Assembly (NCBI GenBank): GCA_963764695.1
Contig: CAVXTW010000001.1
Coordinates: 682,001-746,000 of the forward strand
DNA: 64,000 nt
DNA from: DATFRY01 sp963764695
Lineage (GTDB): Bacteria > Myxococcota_A > Polyangia > Haliangiales > Haliangiaceae
Direction of reading: 5' to 3'
The first letter of the stretch is position 1. Each line of letters opens with the position of its first letter. Both the position numbers and the translations under genes were made by a program. Shown piece by piece: positions 42,583-55,481 of this stretch. The notes beneath the pieces are model-generated. The model saw only the letters and a program-made list of their open reading frames with translations. It was not told the origin of the DNA and ran no database searches.

Positions 42583-43638
42583 TCAGCAGCGGCAGCCGCG
42601 GATGTCAACCGGCGCGCGCTGCTCGACGCGATAGCGGCCGCTCTCGCCGCGCAGGACCGCGGCGCCGAGCAGATCGTCCTCGATGAGGATCTCCATGCGA
42701 CCGTCGCCGTCCACGTCGGCCGCGGCCGGGATGCCGGTGACGCGCTCCTCGGTGGCCATGAAGTGCAGCCCGCCCGTCTCGGCGCGCCAGAACCCGGTCA
42801 GGACCGGCTGCTGCCCGGTGCAGGTCTCGGCCAGGAACTTCGCGACGACGACTCGCTCGCCGCCGGTGCTCAGGGTCGACACCTCGAACACCTCGCTGCC
42901 GCTGCCGTCGGTCATGTCCTTGTACTCCGGCCGCGCCCGCAGGGCGGCGATGGCGTCGCGGCGGACCTCGGCCGGCGCCTCGGCGATGGTCCCGGCCGCC
43001 GGTGCCGGCAGCGACGCGCTGCTCGCCCACAGGGCGTCGGCGCAGCTGCCCTCGATGGCGAGGTCGCCGGCGATGACGCGCGACGCGTCGGCGGCCTGCC
43101 ACACGCCCTCGGCGCCGGCGTCGCGATCGATCTCGCCGCCACCGTCGAGCCGCGCCAGCGCCACCGCGCCGGTCACCACCGCCGCGCACGAGCCGCCGCC
43201 GGCGCGGTGCACGCGGACCTGCGCGCCGATCGCCCGCGCCACCTCCGCGCGGCCCGCGTCGCCGAGCGGACGCGTCACCACCAGCAGCCCGTCGTGCTCG
43301 GTCAGCGTGCCCGGCCCGCCCAGCCACTTGTCGTCAACCTCGCTGCGCAGCAGCACGCGCACGCGGCCCTCGCGGAGGACCGGCGCCATGCGAATCACCT
43401 CGTGCGCCGGATCGGCCGCCGGCCGCGGCGCGGTCGTCGTCGCGGCAACCGCCTTCCCCGTCGCCGGCGACTTCTCCGGCAGGGGCGGCGGAAGCTCCGC
43501 CCGCGTGCACCACAGCGCGACCAGCGCGCCCGCCGTCAACGCACCCGCACCCGCCGCCACGCTGCGCGCCCGCCGCCGCACCGCCCACCGCCACCCGGGC
43601 GTGAAGGCAGATGGAACAAGAACAGGAGGGTTCGCCAT
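42583..43638 (-). CDS. Membrane-anchored hypothetical protein with Asp-rich repeat end
   Basis: The 351-residue product has a basic N-terminus, one membrane helix (SVAAGAGALTAGALVALW) and a Pro-rich linker. A large extracytoplasmic domain follows with several Cys. Near the C-terminus, ADVDGDGRMEILIEDDL resembles an FG-GAP/dockerin-like calcium-binding loop. The last residues are RGCRC. I recognise no family. A role as a surface or periplasmic protein is all that is supported. No clear ribosome binding site is visible at ATG 43638. Confidence 0.6.
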   Translation of the reverse strand: MANPPVLVPSAFTPGWRWAVRRRARSVAAGAGALTAGALVALWCTRAELPPPLPEKSPATGKAVAATTTAPRPAADPAHEVIRMAPVLREGRVRVLLRSEVDDKWLGGPGTLTEHDGLLVVTRPLGDAGRAEVARAIGAQVRVHRAGGGSCAAVVTGAVALARLDGGGEIDRDAGAEGVWQAADASRVIAGDLAIEGSCADALWASSASLPAPAAGTIAEAPAEVRRDAIAALRARPEYKDMTDGSGSEVFEVSTLSTGGERVVVAKFLAETCTGQQPVLTGFWRAETGGLHFMATEERVTGIPAAADVDGDGRMEILIEDDLLGAAVLRGESGRYRVEQRAPVDIRGCRC

Positions 43639-43814
43639 GAGCTGAAATACAGCAAGCGCCGGGCCAGCCCTCCCATGTGCCGTACGGCGCGATTTCCCGC
43701 GCTCGCGCCGCCAGCGCCGCGACCCCGGGTCAGTGCCGCCACGCCGGGCGTGTCAGCCCGCCCGCATGCCCAACCGGGCCGAAACGGCACTCGAAACGGC
43801 GGCAGCCAGCTCGA
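43639..43814. other. Intergenic spacer
   Basis: The 176 bases between the membrane-anchored hypothetical gene and the ROK kinase gene hold no ORF, repeat or hairpin that I can support. Confidence 0.4.
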
Positions 43815-44809
43815 CTACACGACGGCGAGCATGGCGCTGCCGACAAGCCCGGCGTCGTCGCCCAGGATCGCGTTCTCGATCTCGAGCGACTCCGACGCCG
43901 GCGGGTTGATCGCCACCTGGAGCGCGGCGATGGCGTGCTCGCGCAGGACCGGCGTGCGCGACAGGACGCCGCCGCCCAGGATCAGGCGCTGCGGGTTGAA
44001 CAGCGTGACCGCGTTGGCCAGCACCACGCCGAGCAGCGGCCCGACCTCGGCCCACAGGTTGAGCGCGTACTCGTCACCCTCGGCGGCGGCCGCGTCCAGG
44101 TGGCCCGGGTTGACCGCCTCGATGCTGCCGGCCAGGTCGATGGCGGCCGAGCGCGCCCCGCCGGCCAGCTCCGCTCGCGCCCGCCGGGACATCTGCTCGC
44201 CGCCGGCGTAGGCCTCGATGCAGCCCTTGAGGCCGCACGCGCAGCGCCGCGCGCTGTCGTCCCACACCACCTTGACGTGACCGATCTCGACGGCGGCCCC
44301 GCTGCCGTTGACCAGCGTGCGGTTGACCACCGCGCCGCCGCCGATGCCGGTGCCGACGTAGACCACGACCACGTCCTTGACGCCGCGCCCGGCGCCGAGG
44401 TGGAACTCGCCCCACGCGATCGCGTTGGCGTCGTTCTCGATGGCGACGGTGTGGCGCGGCCCAAGCTTCTCGCGGAACAGATCGCCGAACGGCACCTCGC
44501 GCCAGCCCACGTTGGGCGAGCTGACAACGAAGCCGCGGTCGCCGCGCATCATGCCGGCGAAGCCGACACCGACCGGCACGTCCATGTCCTGGCAGCCGGC
44601 CTCGGCGAGCAGGCCGCGCACCATGCTGGCCAGGCGCTCGATGACCGGCTCCGGCTCGCGCTCGTTGCCGACCCGCTCGCGCCGCTCGACCACCGGGCGG
44701 GCCACGTCGGGCGGCGCCTCCCCGGGTGCTGCCGCCGCCGCGCGCAGGCCGCGGAACAGCGCCGCCCGCATGTTGGTGCCGCCGATGTCGATTCCGATCG
44801 CGAGGTCGT

Positions 44810-44813
<4 letters not shown>
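43815..44813 (-). CDS. ROK-family sugar kinase (glucokinase-like)
   Basis: The 332-residue protein has the ROK pattern: the phosphate loop IGIDIGGTNMRAALF, the sugar-binding ENDANAIAWGEFHLG with catalytic Asp, YVGTGIGGGAVVN, a GxEIGH-type GHVKV, the zinc motif CACGLKGCIEAYAGG, and RLILGGGVLS. ROK glucokinases phosphorylate glucose with ATP; mannokinase or fructokinase activity is possible too. Its start overlaps the phosphomannomutase stop by four bases (ATGA), so it is the last gene of the GDP-mannose operon and may supply hexose-6-phosphate to it. Confidence 0.9.
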
Positions 44814-46219
<1,406 letters not shown>

Positions 46220-46256
46220 CTCTTCTCCCGGCTCTCTCGGCTCTCCACCCGGACGA

Positions 46257-47309
46257 TCACAGGAAGCGATCGAGTCCGGCGCGGCCCAGGGCGGCCACCG
46301 CCTCGCGCACTTCCTGGGCGCGGCTGCGCGGCACCACCAGCACCGCGTCGCCGGACTGCACCACCACCAGGTCGTCCACGCCGACCAGCGCGATCACGCG
46401 GCCGGGATCGGCGACCGCGATGTTGCCGCGCGCGTCGACCGCGACCACATCGCCGACCGAGACGTTGCCGTCGTCGCCGGCCGGCGCGATCTCGGCCAGC
46501 GCCGACCAGGAGCCGACGTCGTTCCAGCCGAAGTCGCCGGCCACGCACACGATGTCTGACAGGTGCTCGAGCACGCCGTGATCGATCGAGATGGAGGGCA
46601 GGGCCGGGTAGCGATCGGCCGCCACCGCGCCTGCATCGCCGTCGCCGAGCGCGCGGGCGATCGCGGCCAGAGCGCCGTGCGTGTGAGGCAGGTGGCGCTC
46701 GATGTCGGCCAGCAGCCGGTCGGCGCGGACGAAGCACATGCCGGTGTTCCAGAGATGCCCGCCGCCGGCCACCATCTCCTCCGCCGCGCCCGCCGACGGC
46801 TTCTCGACGAAGCGGCGCACCGCGCGCGCGTCGCCGTCGATCGGCTCGCCCAGCTCCAGGTAGCCGAAGCCGGTCTCGGGCCGGGTCGGACGCGCGCCGA
46901 TGGCGACCGGCTGGCCGCGCTCCTCGGCCAGCGCGAACGCGCGCGCGGCCGCGGCGGCGAAGCCATCGTCGTCGGCGATGTGATGATCCGAGGGCAGGAC
47001 CGCCATCACCGCGTCCGGGTCGCGGGCCAGAAGATGCGCCGCGGCCAGCCCGATCGCTGCGGCGGTGTTGCGCCCTACCGGCTCGCTCAGCACCTCGACC
47101 GCGCCCAGCTCCGGCGCCAGCGCCCCGGCCTGGTCGGCCGCGATGACCGCGATCGAGCGGTCGGCGGCACGCGACGCGCGCCGGCAGGTGGCGGCCAGCA
47201 GCGACTCGCCGCTGCCCGGCAGGCGCAGGAGCTGCTTGGGGTGCGCGCGCCGGCTGGCCGGCCACAGCCTGGTGCCGCCGCCGCCAGCAAGGATGACGCC
47301 GTAGCGCAT
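46257..47309 (-). CDS. manC: Mannose-1-phosphate guanylyltransferase
   Basis: The 350-residue protein has the nucleotidyltransferase signature LAGGGGTRLWPASRRAHPKQ, then VLPSDHHIADDDGF, ARPTRPETGFGYLELG, FVEKPSAGAAEEMV, WNTGMCFVRAD and GDFGWNDVGSWSAL. These are typical of enzymes making GDP-mannose from mannose-1-P and GTP. The protein ends soon after this domain, without the cupin-type isomerase domain of bifunctional AlgA/ManC proteins, so it is the single-function form. The product feeds polysaccharide or glycoprotein synthesis. Confidence 0.93.
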   Translation of the reverse strand: MRYGVILAGGGGTRLWPASRRAHPKQLLRLPGSGESLLAATCRRASRAADRSIAVIAADQAGALAPELGAVEVLSEPVGRNTAAAIGLAAAHLLARDPDAVMAVLPSDHHIADDDGFAAAAARAFALAEERGQPVAIGARPTRPETGFGYLELGEPIDGDARAVRRFVEKPSAGAAEEMVAGGGHLWNTGMCFVRADRLLADIERHLPHTHGALAAIARALGDGDAGAVAADRYPALPSISIDHGVLEHLSDIVCVAGDFGWNDVGSWSALAEIAPAGDDGNVSVGDVVAVDARGNIAVADPGRVIALVGVDDLVVVQSGDAVLVVPRSRAQEVREAVAALGRAGLDRFL

Positions 47310-47410
47310 GGCTGCATGGTAGCAGTGAAGGCGGCGGGTCGCCGAAAGCGCGAAGCGCCGGGCGTTGCGGCCCGGCGCCTCGTCTCACGTGCTGATGTGC
47401 CTGGACCGGA

Positions 47411-48469
47411 CTACGGGGCGGGGGGCGTGAAGGCGCCCGTGACCGCGCTGAAGCCGATGCCGAGCGAGATGGCGTCGTTGCCCTCGACGTCCGGATCCAG
47501 GTCGAGGTCCGGGTTGCCGATGGTTGACGAGACCAGCGCGTTGTTGGCCAGCTCGTCGGCCGTGATCACGCAGTCGTTGGTCCCCTCCTGGTAACCCTCG
47601 TCGAGCAGGCTGATGATGGTCTCGCCGGTCGAGTCGGGCGGGCAGCAGTCGGGCGCGGCGCCCTTGCACATGTCCTCGGCCAGGATGCCCTCGATCACCA
47701 CGGCCACGGCCGGGAGCAGATCGTTGTTGATCGAGTCGGAGGTGATGGCGCCGCCCAGCTTGCCGCCGGTGAGGCCGTCGGCGGAGACGGCGACCGTGGA
47801 CTGCGCGTTGACCAGCCGGATGGTCAGCGGATCGGCCAGCGCGGACAGCGACAGCTCGATGGTCACCTCGCCGGGGCCGCCGGTGAAGTTGCCGCCGGCG
47901 TTCGAGCCGATCACGACCGCGTCGGTCGGCGAGTCGGGCGAGATCTCGAAGGTGCCGTCGCCCTGCAGGTGCAGGCCGCACTCGGTGTCCTTCTCGCTCG
48001 CGCACGGCATGGGGAACGGGTTGTTGCCCAGGTAGACGTAGAGACCGACGCCCTCGGCCGCGGTCAGATCGGTCGCCTTGAGGTTGGCGAGCAGGATGAT
48101 GCCGCCGGTGTTGACCTGCTCCTGCACGACGGCCGGGATGTCGCCGACGAAGCCGGACAGGGCGCCGAGCAGCCCGCCGAGCGCGTTCTCGGTGTCGCCG
48201 TCGCCGTCGATGTCGAGCGCGATCGCATCGGCCTCGTTGGCGTTGGCCGGGACCGTGAGCTCGCTGATGACGTAGGTGTTGTCCACGCCGTCGGGATTGA
48301 CGGTGGCTCCGTCGTCGCCGCCGTCGTCGGTCGAACCGTCGTCGGTCGAACCGTCGTCGGTGTTGTCGGTGGCACCGCCGTCGTCGCTGTCGTCGCCGCC
48401 ACCGCAGGCTGCGAGACCGAGGGCGCCACACAGAAGAAGCATCAGAGTCGGGCGCTTGACTAGTCTCAT
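47411..48469 (-). CDS. Hypothetical lipoprotein with Asp-rich N-terminal repeat
   Basis: The 352-residue product has a lipoprotein signal (PTLMLLLCGALGLAACGGG), a short acidic repeat (DDGST units) encoded by a 15-base tandem repeat near 48,320-48,360, and a soluble domain of about 290 residues. This includes ADAIALDIDGDGDTENALGG, GIILLANLKATD, ECGLHLQGDGTFEISPDSP and CKGAAPDCCPPD with several Cys. Asp-rich DIDGDGD resembles a calcium-binding loop. I recognise no characterised family. It starts at ATG 48469 and stands alone. Confidence 0.7.
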   Translation of the reverse strand: MRLVKRPTLMLLLCGALGLAACGGGDDSDDGGATDNTDDGSTDDGSTDDGGDDGATVNPDGVDNTYVISELTVPANANEADAIALDIDGDGDTENALGGLLGALSGFVGDIPAVVQEQVNTGGIILLANLKATDLTAAEGVGLYVYLGNNPFPMPCASEKDTECGLHLQGDGTFEISPDSPTDAVVIGSNAGGNFTGGPGEVTIELSLSALADPLTIRLVNAQSTVAVSADGLTGGKLGGAITSDSINNDLLPAVAVVIEGILAEDMCKGAAPDCCPPDSTGETIISLLDEGYQEGTNDCVITADELANNALVSSTIGNPDLDLDPDVEGNDAISLGIGFSAVTGAFTPPAP

Positions 48470-48619
48470 CGTTACTACCTCCCAGTCTTGGGGAAACCTC
48501 GTTTCTACGACACAAGCCGCCGAATCAGCAAGGAAGAGCGACCTGCGCGATCCGGCGCCGGACGTGAACTCGATGCTCGTGCGCGGCGGCGTTGTCGCTG
48601 CGCGTGCTACCGTCGCCGC

Positions 48620-48799
48620 GTGCGGATTCTCGGGCTCTTGCTATTTCTGCTGGCGAGCGCCGGTACGGTTTATTCGACGCGAGCGATGTACGCGCGCAAC
48701 CGACCCGCAGACGTGCTGTTCGCGCTGCTCGCGCCGGTCGCCGCGATCATCGCGCTCGCTGGGCTGTTGCTCGTCTTCGTGCCCGCTTTTTTCGGCTGA
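48620..48799 (+). CDS. Small two-helix membrane protein
   Basis: A 59-residue frame starting at GTG 48620 encodes two hydrophobic helices (ILGLLLFLLASAGTVYS and LFALLAPVAAIIALAGLLLV) joined by a short basic loop (RAMYARNRPAD). This layout makes a real small membrane protein likely, though no ribosome binding site is visible. Its last 53 bases overlap the end of a convergent gene on the other strand. Confidence 0.5.
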   Translation: MRILGLLLFLLASAGTVYSTRAMYARNRPADVLFALLAPVAAIIALAGLLLVFVPAFFG

Positions 48800-49217
48800 C
48801 CGCGACGTCGCCGCGCAGCGCGAACGAACCGACCGCCGCCGCCAGCGCCGCGCCGGCTCCGGCGGCCAGCCAGCTCCAGCCCGGCCCTTCGATGAGATCG
48901 GGCAGGTGCAGCTCCTCGGCCTTCGCGCGCAGCTGCAGCGCGATGGCGACGATGCCGACCGCGCACAGGCACGCGACGCCGCGCCACCACATGCGCGTGA
49001 CGCCGAGGCCGGAGCGGGTGCCGATCCACACGGCGAGCGCGACCAGCGCCGACAGCAGCGCGGCGCCGACCGCGATGCGCTCCCACTGCGCCGGCGGCCC
49101 GGCCCGCACCGCGCTCGTCCCCCATCGCACGTTGTTGGCCCAGCCGGTGAGCGCCACGGCGATCAGGCTGAGGGCCCGGACCAGGACGCGCACGGTGGCG
49201 CTCGTCGCGACGCTCAT
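48747..49217 (-). CDS. Membrane protein, about four helices
   Basis: The 156-residue product has about four hydrophobic segments (VLVRALSLIAVALTGWA, IAVGAALLSALVALAVWI, GVACLCAVGIVAIALQL, WLAAGAGAALAAAVGSFAL) and a very basic C-terminus (SRKKRARRRATAQRAR). No family is recognised. ATG 49217 is preferred over an upstream codon. The basic C-terminal tail is encoded where the gene overlaps the small plus-strand membrane gene, so its last ~18 residues are constrained by both frames. Confidence 0.6.
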   Translation of the reverse strand: MSVATSATVRVLVRALSLIAVALTGWANNVRWGTSAVRAGPPAQWERIAVGAALLSALVALAVWIGTRSGLGVTRMWWRGVACLCAVGIVAIALQLRAKAEELHLPDLIEGPGWSWLAAGAGAALAAAVGSFALRGDVAVSRKKRARRRATAQRAR

Positions 49218-49266
49218 GGCGACACTATGACCCGCGCCCGGGGCCAAACGCGAGCGCCCAGACGGC

Positions 49267-50034
49267 TCAGCGCGTGACGAAGGCCGGCTTGTGCGGGGGC
49301 AGCGGCGGCAAGGTCACCGGCCGGTGCATCTCCATGCGCGAGCCCTCGGCCACCAGCGCACAGAGCGGCTCCCCGGACAGCGCGTGCGAGAAGCGGTCGC
49401 CGAACAGCGGCCCGGCGTCGGGCGTCATGCGCGCCACCGCGTTCGACCACACGCGCCACGGCGGATGATCGACGCGGTACTCGCGGGTGAGATCGGCGTG
49501 GCGCGACAGGTAGCCCCAGTTGCGCGCGACCAGGAACTCCTCGCGCGAGCCGGTCTCCGGCAGCTGCGGCTCGCCGGAGAAGTCGACCGCCAGGCGGTGG
49601 ATGACGTCGTGGTCGGAACGCCAGCGATAGATGGCGCGCCCGGGCCGGCCGGCCTCGGGCGGCCGCACCCGCGACGTCACCGGCAGACGCTGGTAGGCCT
49701 CGCCGTACAGCACGTGCCCGGCCGAGAGGAACGAGCTCACCGGCAAGAGGTCGCGCACGTGCACCATGCCGCGCCGCCACTCGCTGCGCCCCATCTTGCG
49801 CCGCACGTAGAAGCGCAGCTGGATCTGGTCGTAGCAGCTGGCGAACGGGACCGGCAGGCCGAGCAGGTGGTTCTCGGCGAAGCGCAGCCCCACCACGCTC
49901 AACGGGGCCTGGCCGTCGTCGAAGGTGTCAACCTCGGTGCCGACCGGTACCAGCCCGCGCAGCGACCGCGGGTCGATGGCAAAGCTCACGATCGAGACGA
50001 AGCGAACCTGTCCCCGCACCAGCGCGACGCTCAT
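49267..50034 (-). CDS. DUF2071-family protein
   Basis: The 255-residue protein matches the DUF2071 (YqjF-like) pattern: AIDPRSLRGLVPVGTEVDTF, LSVVGLRFAENHLLGLPVPF, QIQLRFYVRRKMGRSEWRRG and FLSAGHVLYGEAYQRLPV. Members are soluble proteins of unknown function with a beta-barrel-like fold. I start at ATG 50034; a TTG at 50046 would add four residues. It stands alone between a membrane protein and a histidine kinase gene. Confidence 0.78.
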   Translation of the reverse strand: MSVALVRGQVRFVSIVSFAIDPRSLRGLVPVGTEVDTFDDGQAPLSVVGLRFAENHLLGLPVPFASCYDQIQLRFYVRRKMGRSEWRRGMVHVRDLLPVSSFLSAGHVLYGEAYQRLPVTSRVRPPEAGRPGRAIYRWRSDHDVIHRLAVDFSGEPQLPETGSREEFLVARNWGYLSRHADLTREYRVDHPPWRVWSNAVARMTPDAGPLFGDRFSHALSGEPLCALVAEGSRMEMHRPVTLPPLPPHKPAFVTR

Positions 50035-50108
50035 CCGTTCAGGCAATCCGGGTGAAGGCCGTTTGGCCAGCTCCGCCTGCCCGGCACGCGCTCGAGCGGT
50101 ACCGCGCG

Positions 50109-50894
50109 TTACAACAGTTCTTCGTCCATGCTGCCGCCGCGCGGGCCGCAGGCGAAGCGCGCCGTGAACAGCGTCGGGAAGTCGGCGTCGTGCGACAGCA
50201 CGATCGACCCGCCATGCGCCTCGCAGGCCAGTCGACAGAAATACAGGCCCATGCCGCGCGCCACGCGCCCGTCCGGGTTGACGCGGTACTTGTCGAACAG
50301 CGTCGCGTGCCGCTCCTCCGGGATGGCCGGCCCGCTGTTGGCCACCGTCAGGACCAGGTCCTGGCCGTCCTGCGCCGGCTCGAGGGCCGCGGTCACCCGG
50401 ACCGTGCCGTCGCGCTCGACGAAGCGGCGCCCGTTGGCCACCAGGTTGTGCGCCACCCGCCTGACCAGGGTGGGGTCAACCTCGGCGCGCAGCCCGTCGG
50501 GGCACTCCACGACCATCTTCATGGCGCCCCGGTCGTGCAGCGACCGGTGCTCGCGGGCCACGCTGCGCACCATCCGCGTCAGATCGGTCGCCGTGGGGGC
50601 CGGGCGCAGTCCCGGGTCCTCCATGCGGGCGATATCGGACATGTTGCGGACCAGCGTCATCATGTGCTGCAGCGCAGCCTGCGAGATCGAAAGGGTTTCG
50701 CGTACGTCCGCGTCCAGATCGGCCTGGCCGCCGAAGAACTCGTCCAGAAACTCGACGTTGGCCAGCAGCAGAGCCAGCTGGTTGTTCAGGTCGTGGGCGA
50801 GCAGGGACGTCGCCTCGGACAGGAACGAGCGCGGCTCTTTCGGCCGCATGCTGCCGGCGAGAGAAGAGGACATGTCGTCTGTTTCGGCCGCCAT
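50109..50894 (-). CDS. Soluble sensor histidine kinase
   Basis: The 261-residue protein has a dimerisation/phosphoacceptor helix with the His in LLAHDLNNQLALLLANVEFL, an N-box in LVRRVAHNLVANGRRFVE, a G-box in VARGMGLYFCRLACEAHGGS and a truncated F-box (ATLFDKYRVNPDG). No input domain, membrane segment or HAMP is present, so it must sense through a partner or act in a phosphorelay. No response regulator lies nearby. ATG 50894 follows AGAGG; the frame extends upstream but crosses into the divergent gene. Confidence 0.85.
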   Translation of the reverse strand: MAAETDDMSSSLAGSMRPKEPRSFLSEATSLLAHDLNNQLALLLANVEFLDEFFGGQADLDADVRETLSISQAALQHMMTLVRNMSDIARMEDPGLRPAPTATDLTRMVRSVAREHRSLHDRGAMKMVVECPDGLRAEVDPTLVRRVAHNLVANGRRFVERDGTVRVTAALEPAQDGQDLVLTVANSGPAIPEERHATLFDKYRVNPDGRVARGMGLYFCRLACEAHGGSIVLSHDADFPTLFTARFACGPRGGSMDEELL

Positions 50895-50907
50895 CGGAGC
50901 CTCTTGA

Positions 50908-52662
50908 GTGGTGAATGTAGGGTGCCGGCCCATCGCCCCGCGCTCAAGCGGTTCCGACCGGGGCCGAAATAGTCCTTGCGTGCGGCTCGCCGACCCATCT
51001 GCGTCTTCCGGGACCGACCAGGCGCCGGGAGCCGGCGGGGATGCGCCGCTGGCCGAGGCGATCCTGTCGGGCGGCTGGGACACCGAGCGCGACCTCGTGG
51101 TCCTGGTCGGCGCCGGGCCGGCGGCCGCGACCGCATCGCTGCGCCGGCTGGGACAGCAGCGAATCCTGTGGTTTCGCACCGGCGACGACGGCAGCGGCGA
51201 GGCGCTGGGTGGCGTCATCCGCGTCGATCACCTGGACGAGGTGGCGGCCGCGGTGCGCGCCCTGGGCGCCCTCGGGCCCGATCGCATCACCGGCCGCGCG
51301 CTCGAGCCGGCCCACGCGCGGCTCTACGATCAGGTGGTGGGGCGCATCGAGCGTGCCCGCAGCGAGCGCTTCCTGGGCGGCGAGCAGGGCGCCACCGACG
51401 CCGCCCGCGCCCGCATCCAGCACGGCCTGGCCAACCTGCCGGCGCTGTGCCGGTGGTCGGGCGCCTCGGCGCTGGGCAGCGCCCTGGCCGGGACGCCGCT
51501 TGTCATCGTGGCTCCCGGCCCGTCTCTGGCCCGCAACATCGACGCGCTGGCCGAGCTGCAGGGCCGCGCGGTGCTGCTGGCGCTGAGCCACAGCCTGGGC
51601 CCGCTGCGCCGCGCCGGCATCACGCCTGATTTCGTGCTGGCCGCCGACGCCCACGACGTGACCCATCACCTGACCGGCGAGGACATGTCCGGCATCGCCG
51701 GCCTGATCGTGGCGGCGACCGCGCATCCGCACATGTTCCACAGCGCCGCGCCCCGCCACCTGGCGCTCATGGAGCCGGGGCCGATCGACAGCTGGCTGGG
51801 CCGGCTGGCCGGAGACAAGGCCGCGGCGACCGGCATGGCGCCCGGCGGCGGCTCGGTCGCGCACACCGCGCTGGCGCTGGCCCTGGCCTGGGGCTGCGAT
51901 CCGGTAGGCTTCGTCGGCCTCGACCTGTCGTTTCCCGCCGGGCGCTGCTACGTCAACTCGAGCGCCGACGCCGACGTGCGCGCGGTGCTGTCGGCCGACG
52001 GGCGCGCGCTGTCGCTGGAGGGATGGCGCGATCCGGGCCATCGCGGCCGCGCGCCGGGGGCGGAGCGCTTCGTCGAGCTGCCCGGCTGGGACGGCAATCC
52101 GCTGCCCAGCTCGTTTCACTTCAGCATGTGCCAGCGCTGGTTCGAGGAGACCGCGCGTCGCGTGGCCGGCAAGGTGCGCCTGTACAACTGCAGCGAGGGC
52201 GGGGCCTACATCGGCGGGATGCGGCACATCCGGCTGACCGGGCTGACCGGCCGCCTGCTGCAGGCCAGCCGCCACGACCCCGCCGCGGCCACCGAGCGCG
52301 CCACCGGGCAGATCGATGCGAGGAACGCGCGGCGCGCCGCGCGCGAGCGCCTGGTCGAGCTGATGCTCGAGCTGCGCAGCTTGCCGGCCATGGTCGCGCC
52401 CGAGCTGGACGGGGCAGCGTGGTCGCTGCCGATCCTTTCGATCCTCGTCAACACCGAGCTGGGTCCGGCGCCGCTCGCCGGTGCCGTCGGTGCGGCCGGT
52501 GCCGCCGGTGACGCGGAGCGCCGGCGGGCCGCGATCAACCGCTGGGCCGGCTGGCTCGAGCCGCGCGTCGTCGAGGCCGAGCGGGCGCTGGCTCGCGAGG
52601 ACCGCTCCTCGGAGACGGTGCGCCTGCGTCCGCTCACCGCGGCGGCCGGCAAGCTGGGCTGA
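50908..52662 (+). CDS. MptE/Maf-like protein (DUF115)
   Basis: The ~584-residue product contains the DUF115 core: PLVIVAPGPSLARNIDALAE, LALSHSLGPLRRAGITPDFV, APGGGSVAHTALALALAWGC, VGFVGLDLSF and YNCSEGGAYIGG. In motile bacteria, Maf proteins with this core transfer nonulosonic acids to flagellin; in archaea, MptE is a pterin pyrophosphokinase. No flagellar gene is in this window, so a glycosyltransferase for another surface structure is possible. GTG 50908 has GGAG eight bases upstream; GTG 50980 is a good alternative since the first 24 residues have no conserved look. Confidence 0.75.
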   Translation: MVNVGCRPIAPRSSGSDRGRNSPCVRLADPSASSGTDQAPGAGGDAPLAEAILSGGWDTERDLVVLVGAGPAAATASLRRLGQQRILWFRTGDDGSGEALGGVIRVDHLDEVAAAVRALGALGPDRITGRALEPAHARLYDQVVGRIERARSERFLGGEQGATDAARARIQHGLANLPALCRWSGASALGSALAGTPLVIVAPGPSLARNIDALAELQGRAVLLALSHSLGPLRRAGITPDFVLAADAHDVTHHLTGEDMSGIAGLIVAATAHPHMFHSAAPRHLALMEPGPIDSWLGRLAGDKAAATGMAPGGGSVAHTALALALAWGCDPVGFVGLDLSFPAGRCYVNSSADADVRAVLSADGRALSLEGWRDPGHRGRAPGAERFVELPGWDGNPLPSSFHFSMCQRWFEETARRVAGKVRLYNCSEGGAYIGGMRHIRLTGLTGRLLQASRHDPAAATERATGQIDARNARRAARERLVELMLELRSLPAMVAPELDGAAWSLPILSILVNTELGPAPLAGAVGAAGAAGDAERRRAAINRWAGWLEPRVVEAERALAREDRSSETVRLRPLTAAAGKLG

Positions 52663-52815
52663 CCCCGCGTCGCGGGCGCGTCGCCGGCCATCCTGCGGCG
52701 CTGAATCTCGCTGCGACGGCGACTGTGCGGGTCCGACGGCCAGCACGTGTCTGTTGCCCGGCGGTGGCTTCGGGGCCAAGCTGCGGTTCCGCCGCTCGAC
52801 CCCCTGGAGTCGCCT
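52663..52815. other. Intergenic spacer
   Basis: The 153 bases between the MptE-like gene and the CocE-type hydrolase gene carry no supported ORF or hairpin. GGAG near 52806 is the hydrolase ribosome binding site. Confidence 0.4.
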
Positions 52816-54885
<2,070 letters not shown>

Positions 54886-54935
54886 GGGAAGGGACGCGCG
54901 CGTAACCGGCGCCGACCTGGCGGCGTACCCGGTAC

Positions 54936-55448
54936 ATGACGATCCGCTCCATGACCGGCCCCATGTGGGCCGCCCTGCTGCTCGCCGCCTGCGGAACCGA
55001 TCGCGGCACCCCGCTCGACATCGACGGCGACGCCGCGGCCGATCTGGAGATCCCGGTCGGCGCGGACCTGCTACAGCCGTGGCTGGCCGATCGCGCCTAC
55101 GCCGACTTCGCCGGCGAGAGCGAGGTCCACGAGTCGAGCGGCCCGCACGGGCCGGTGCGCACGTTCCTGTCGCCGGGGCTGGCCGCGTCTCTGGAGACCG
55201 GCGCCGAGGTGCACCCGCGCGGCGTGGCCGCCATCAAGGAGCTGTACGACGGGGACACCCTCGACGGCTGGGTGGTCAGCGTCAAGATCGACGATGACAG
55301 CGCCGACGGCGCCGGCTGGTACTGGTACGAGGTCTTCGATCCGTCGCCGGACGCGGAGCCGTTCGTCAACGGCACCGGCGCCGACGGATGCGTCGGCTGC
55401 CACGACGCCGGCATCGACTACGTCCGCATCGGCTTCCCGCTCGAGTGA
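54936..55448 (+). CDS. Cytochrome-P460-like haem lipoprotein
   Basis: The 170-residue product has a short lipoprotein-like signal (GPMWAALLLAAC) and a domain with EVHPRGVAAIKELYDGDTLD, GWVVSVKIDDDS and GWYWYEVFDP. It ends in CVGCHDAGIDYVRIGFPLE, where CxxCH is the covalent c-type haem site. This order (Lys-bearing strand, WYWYE, then CxxCH and DYVR) resembles the cytochrome P460 / c'-beta type domain. An electron-transfer or small-molecule (nitric oxide, hydroxylamine) role is possible but not shown. It is monocistronic. Confidence 0.75.
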   Translation: MTIRSMTGPMWAALLLAACGTDRGTPLDIDGDAAADLEIPVGADLLQPWLADRAYADFAGESEVHESSGPHGPVRTFLSPGLAASLETGAEVHPRGVAAIKELYDGDTLDGWVVSVKIDDDSADGAGWYWYEVFDPSPDAEPFVNGTGADGCVGCHDAGIDYVRIGFPLE

Positions 55449-55481
55449 GCGCGGCGGCCGGTCACCCGGTCGCTATTTTGG

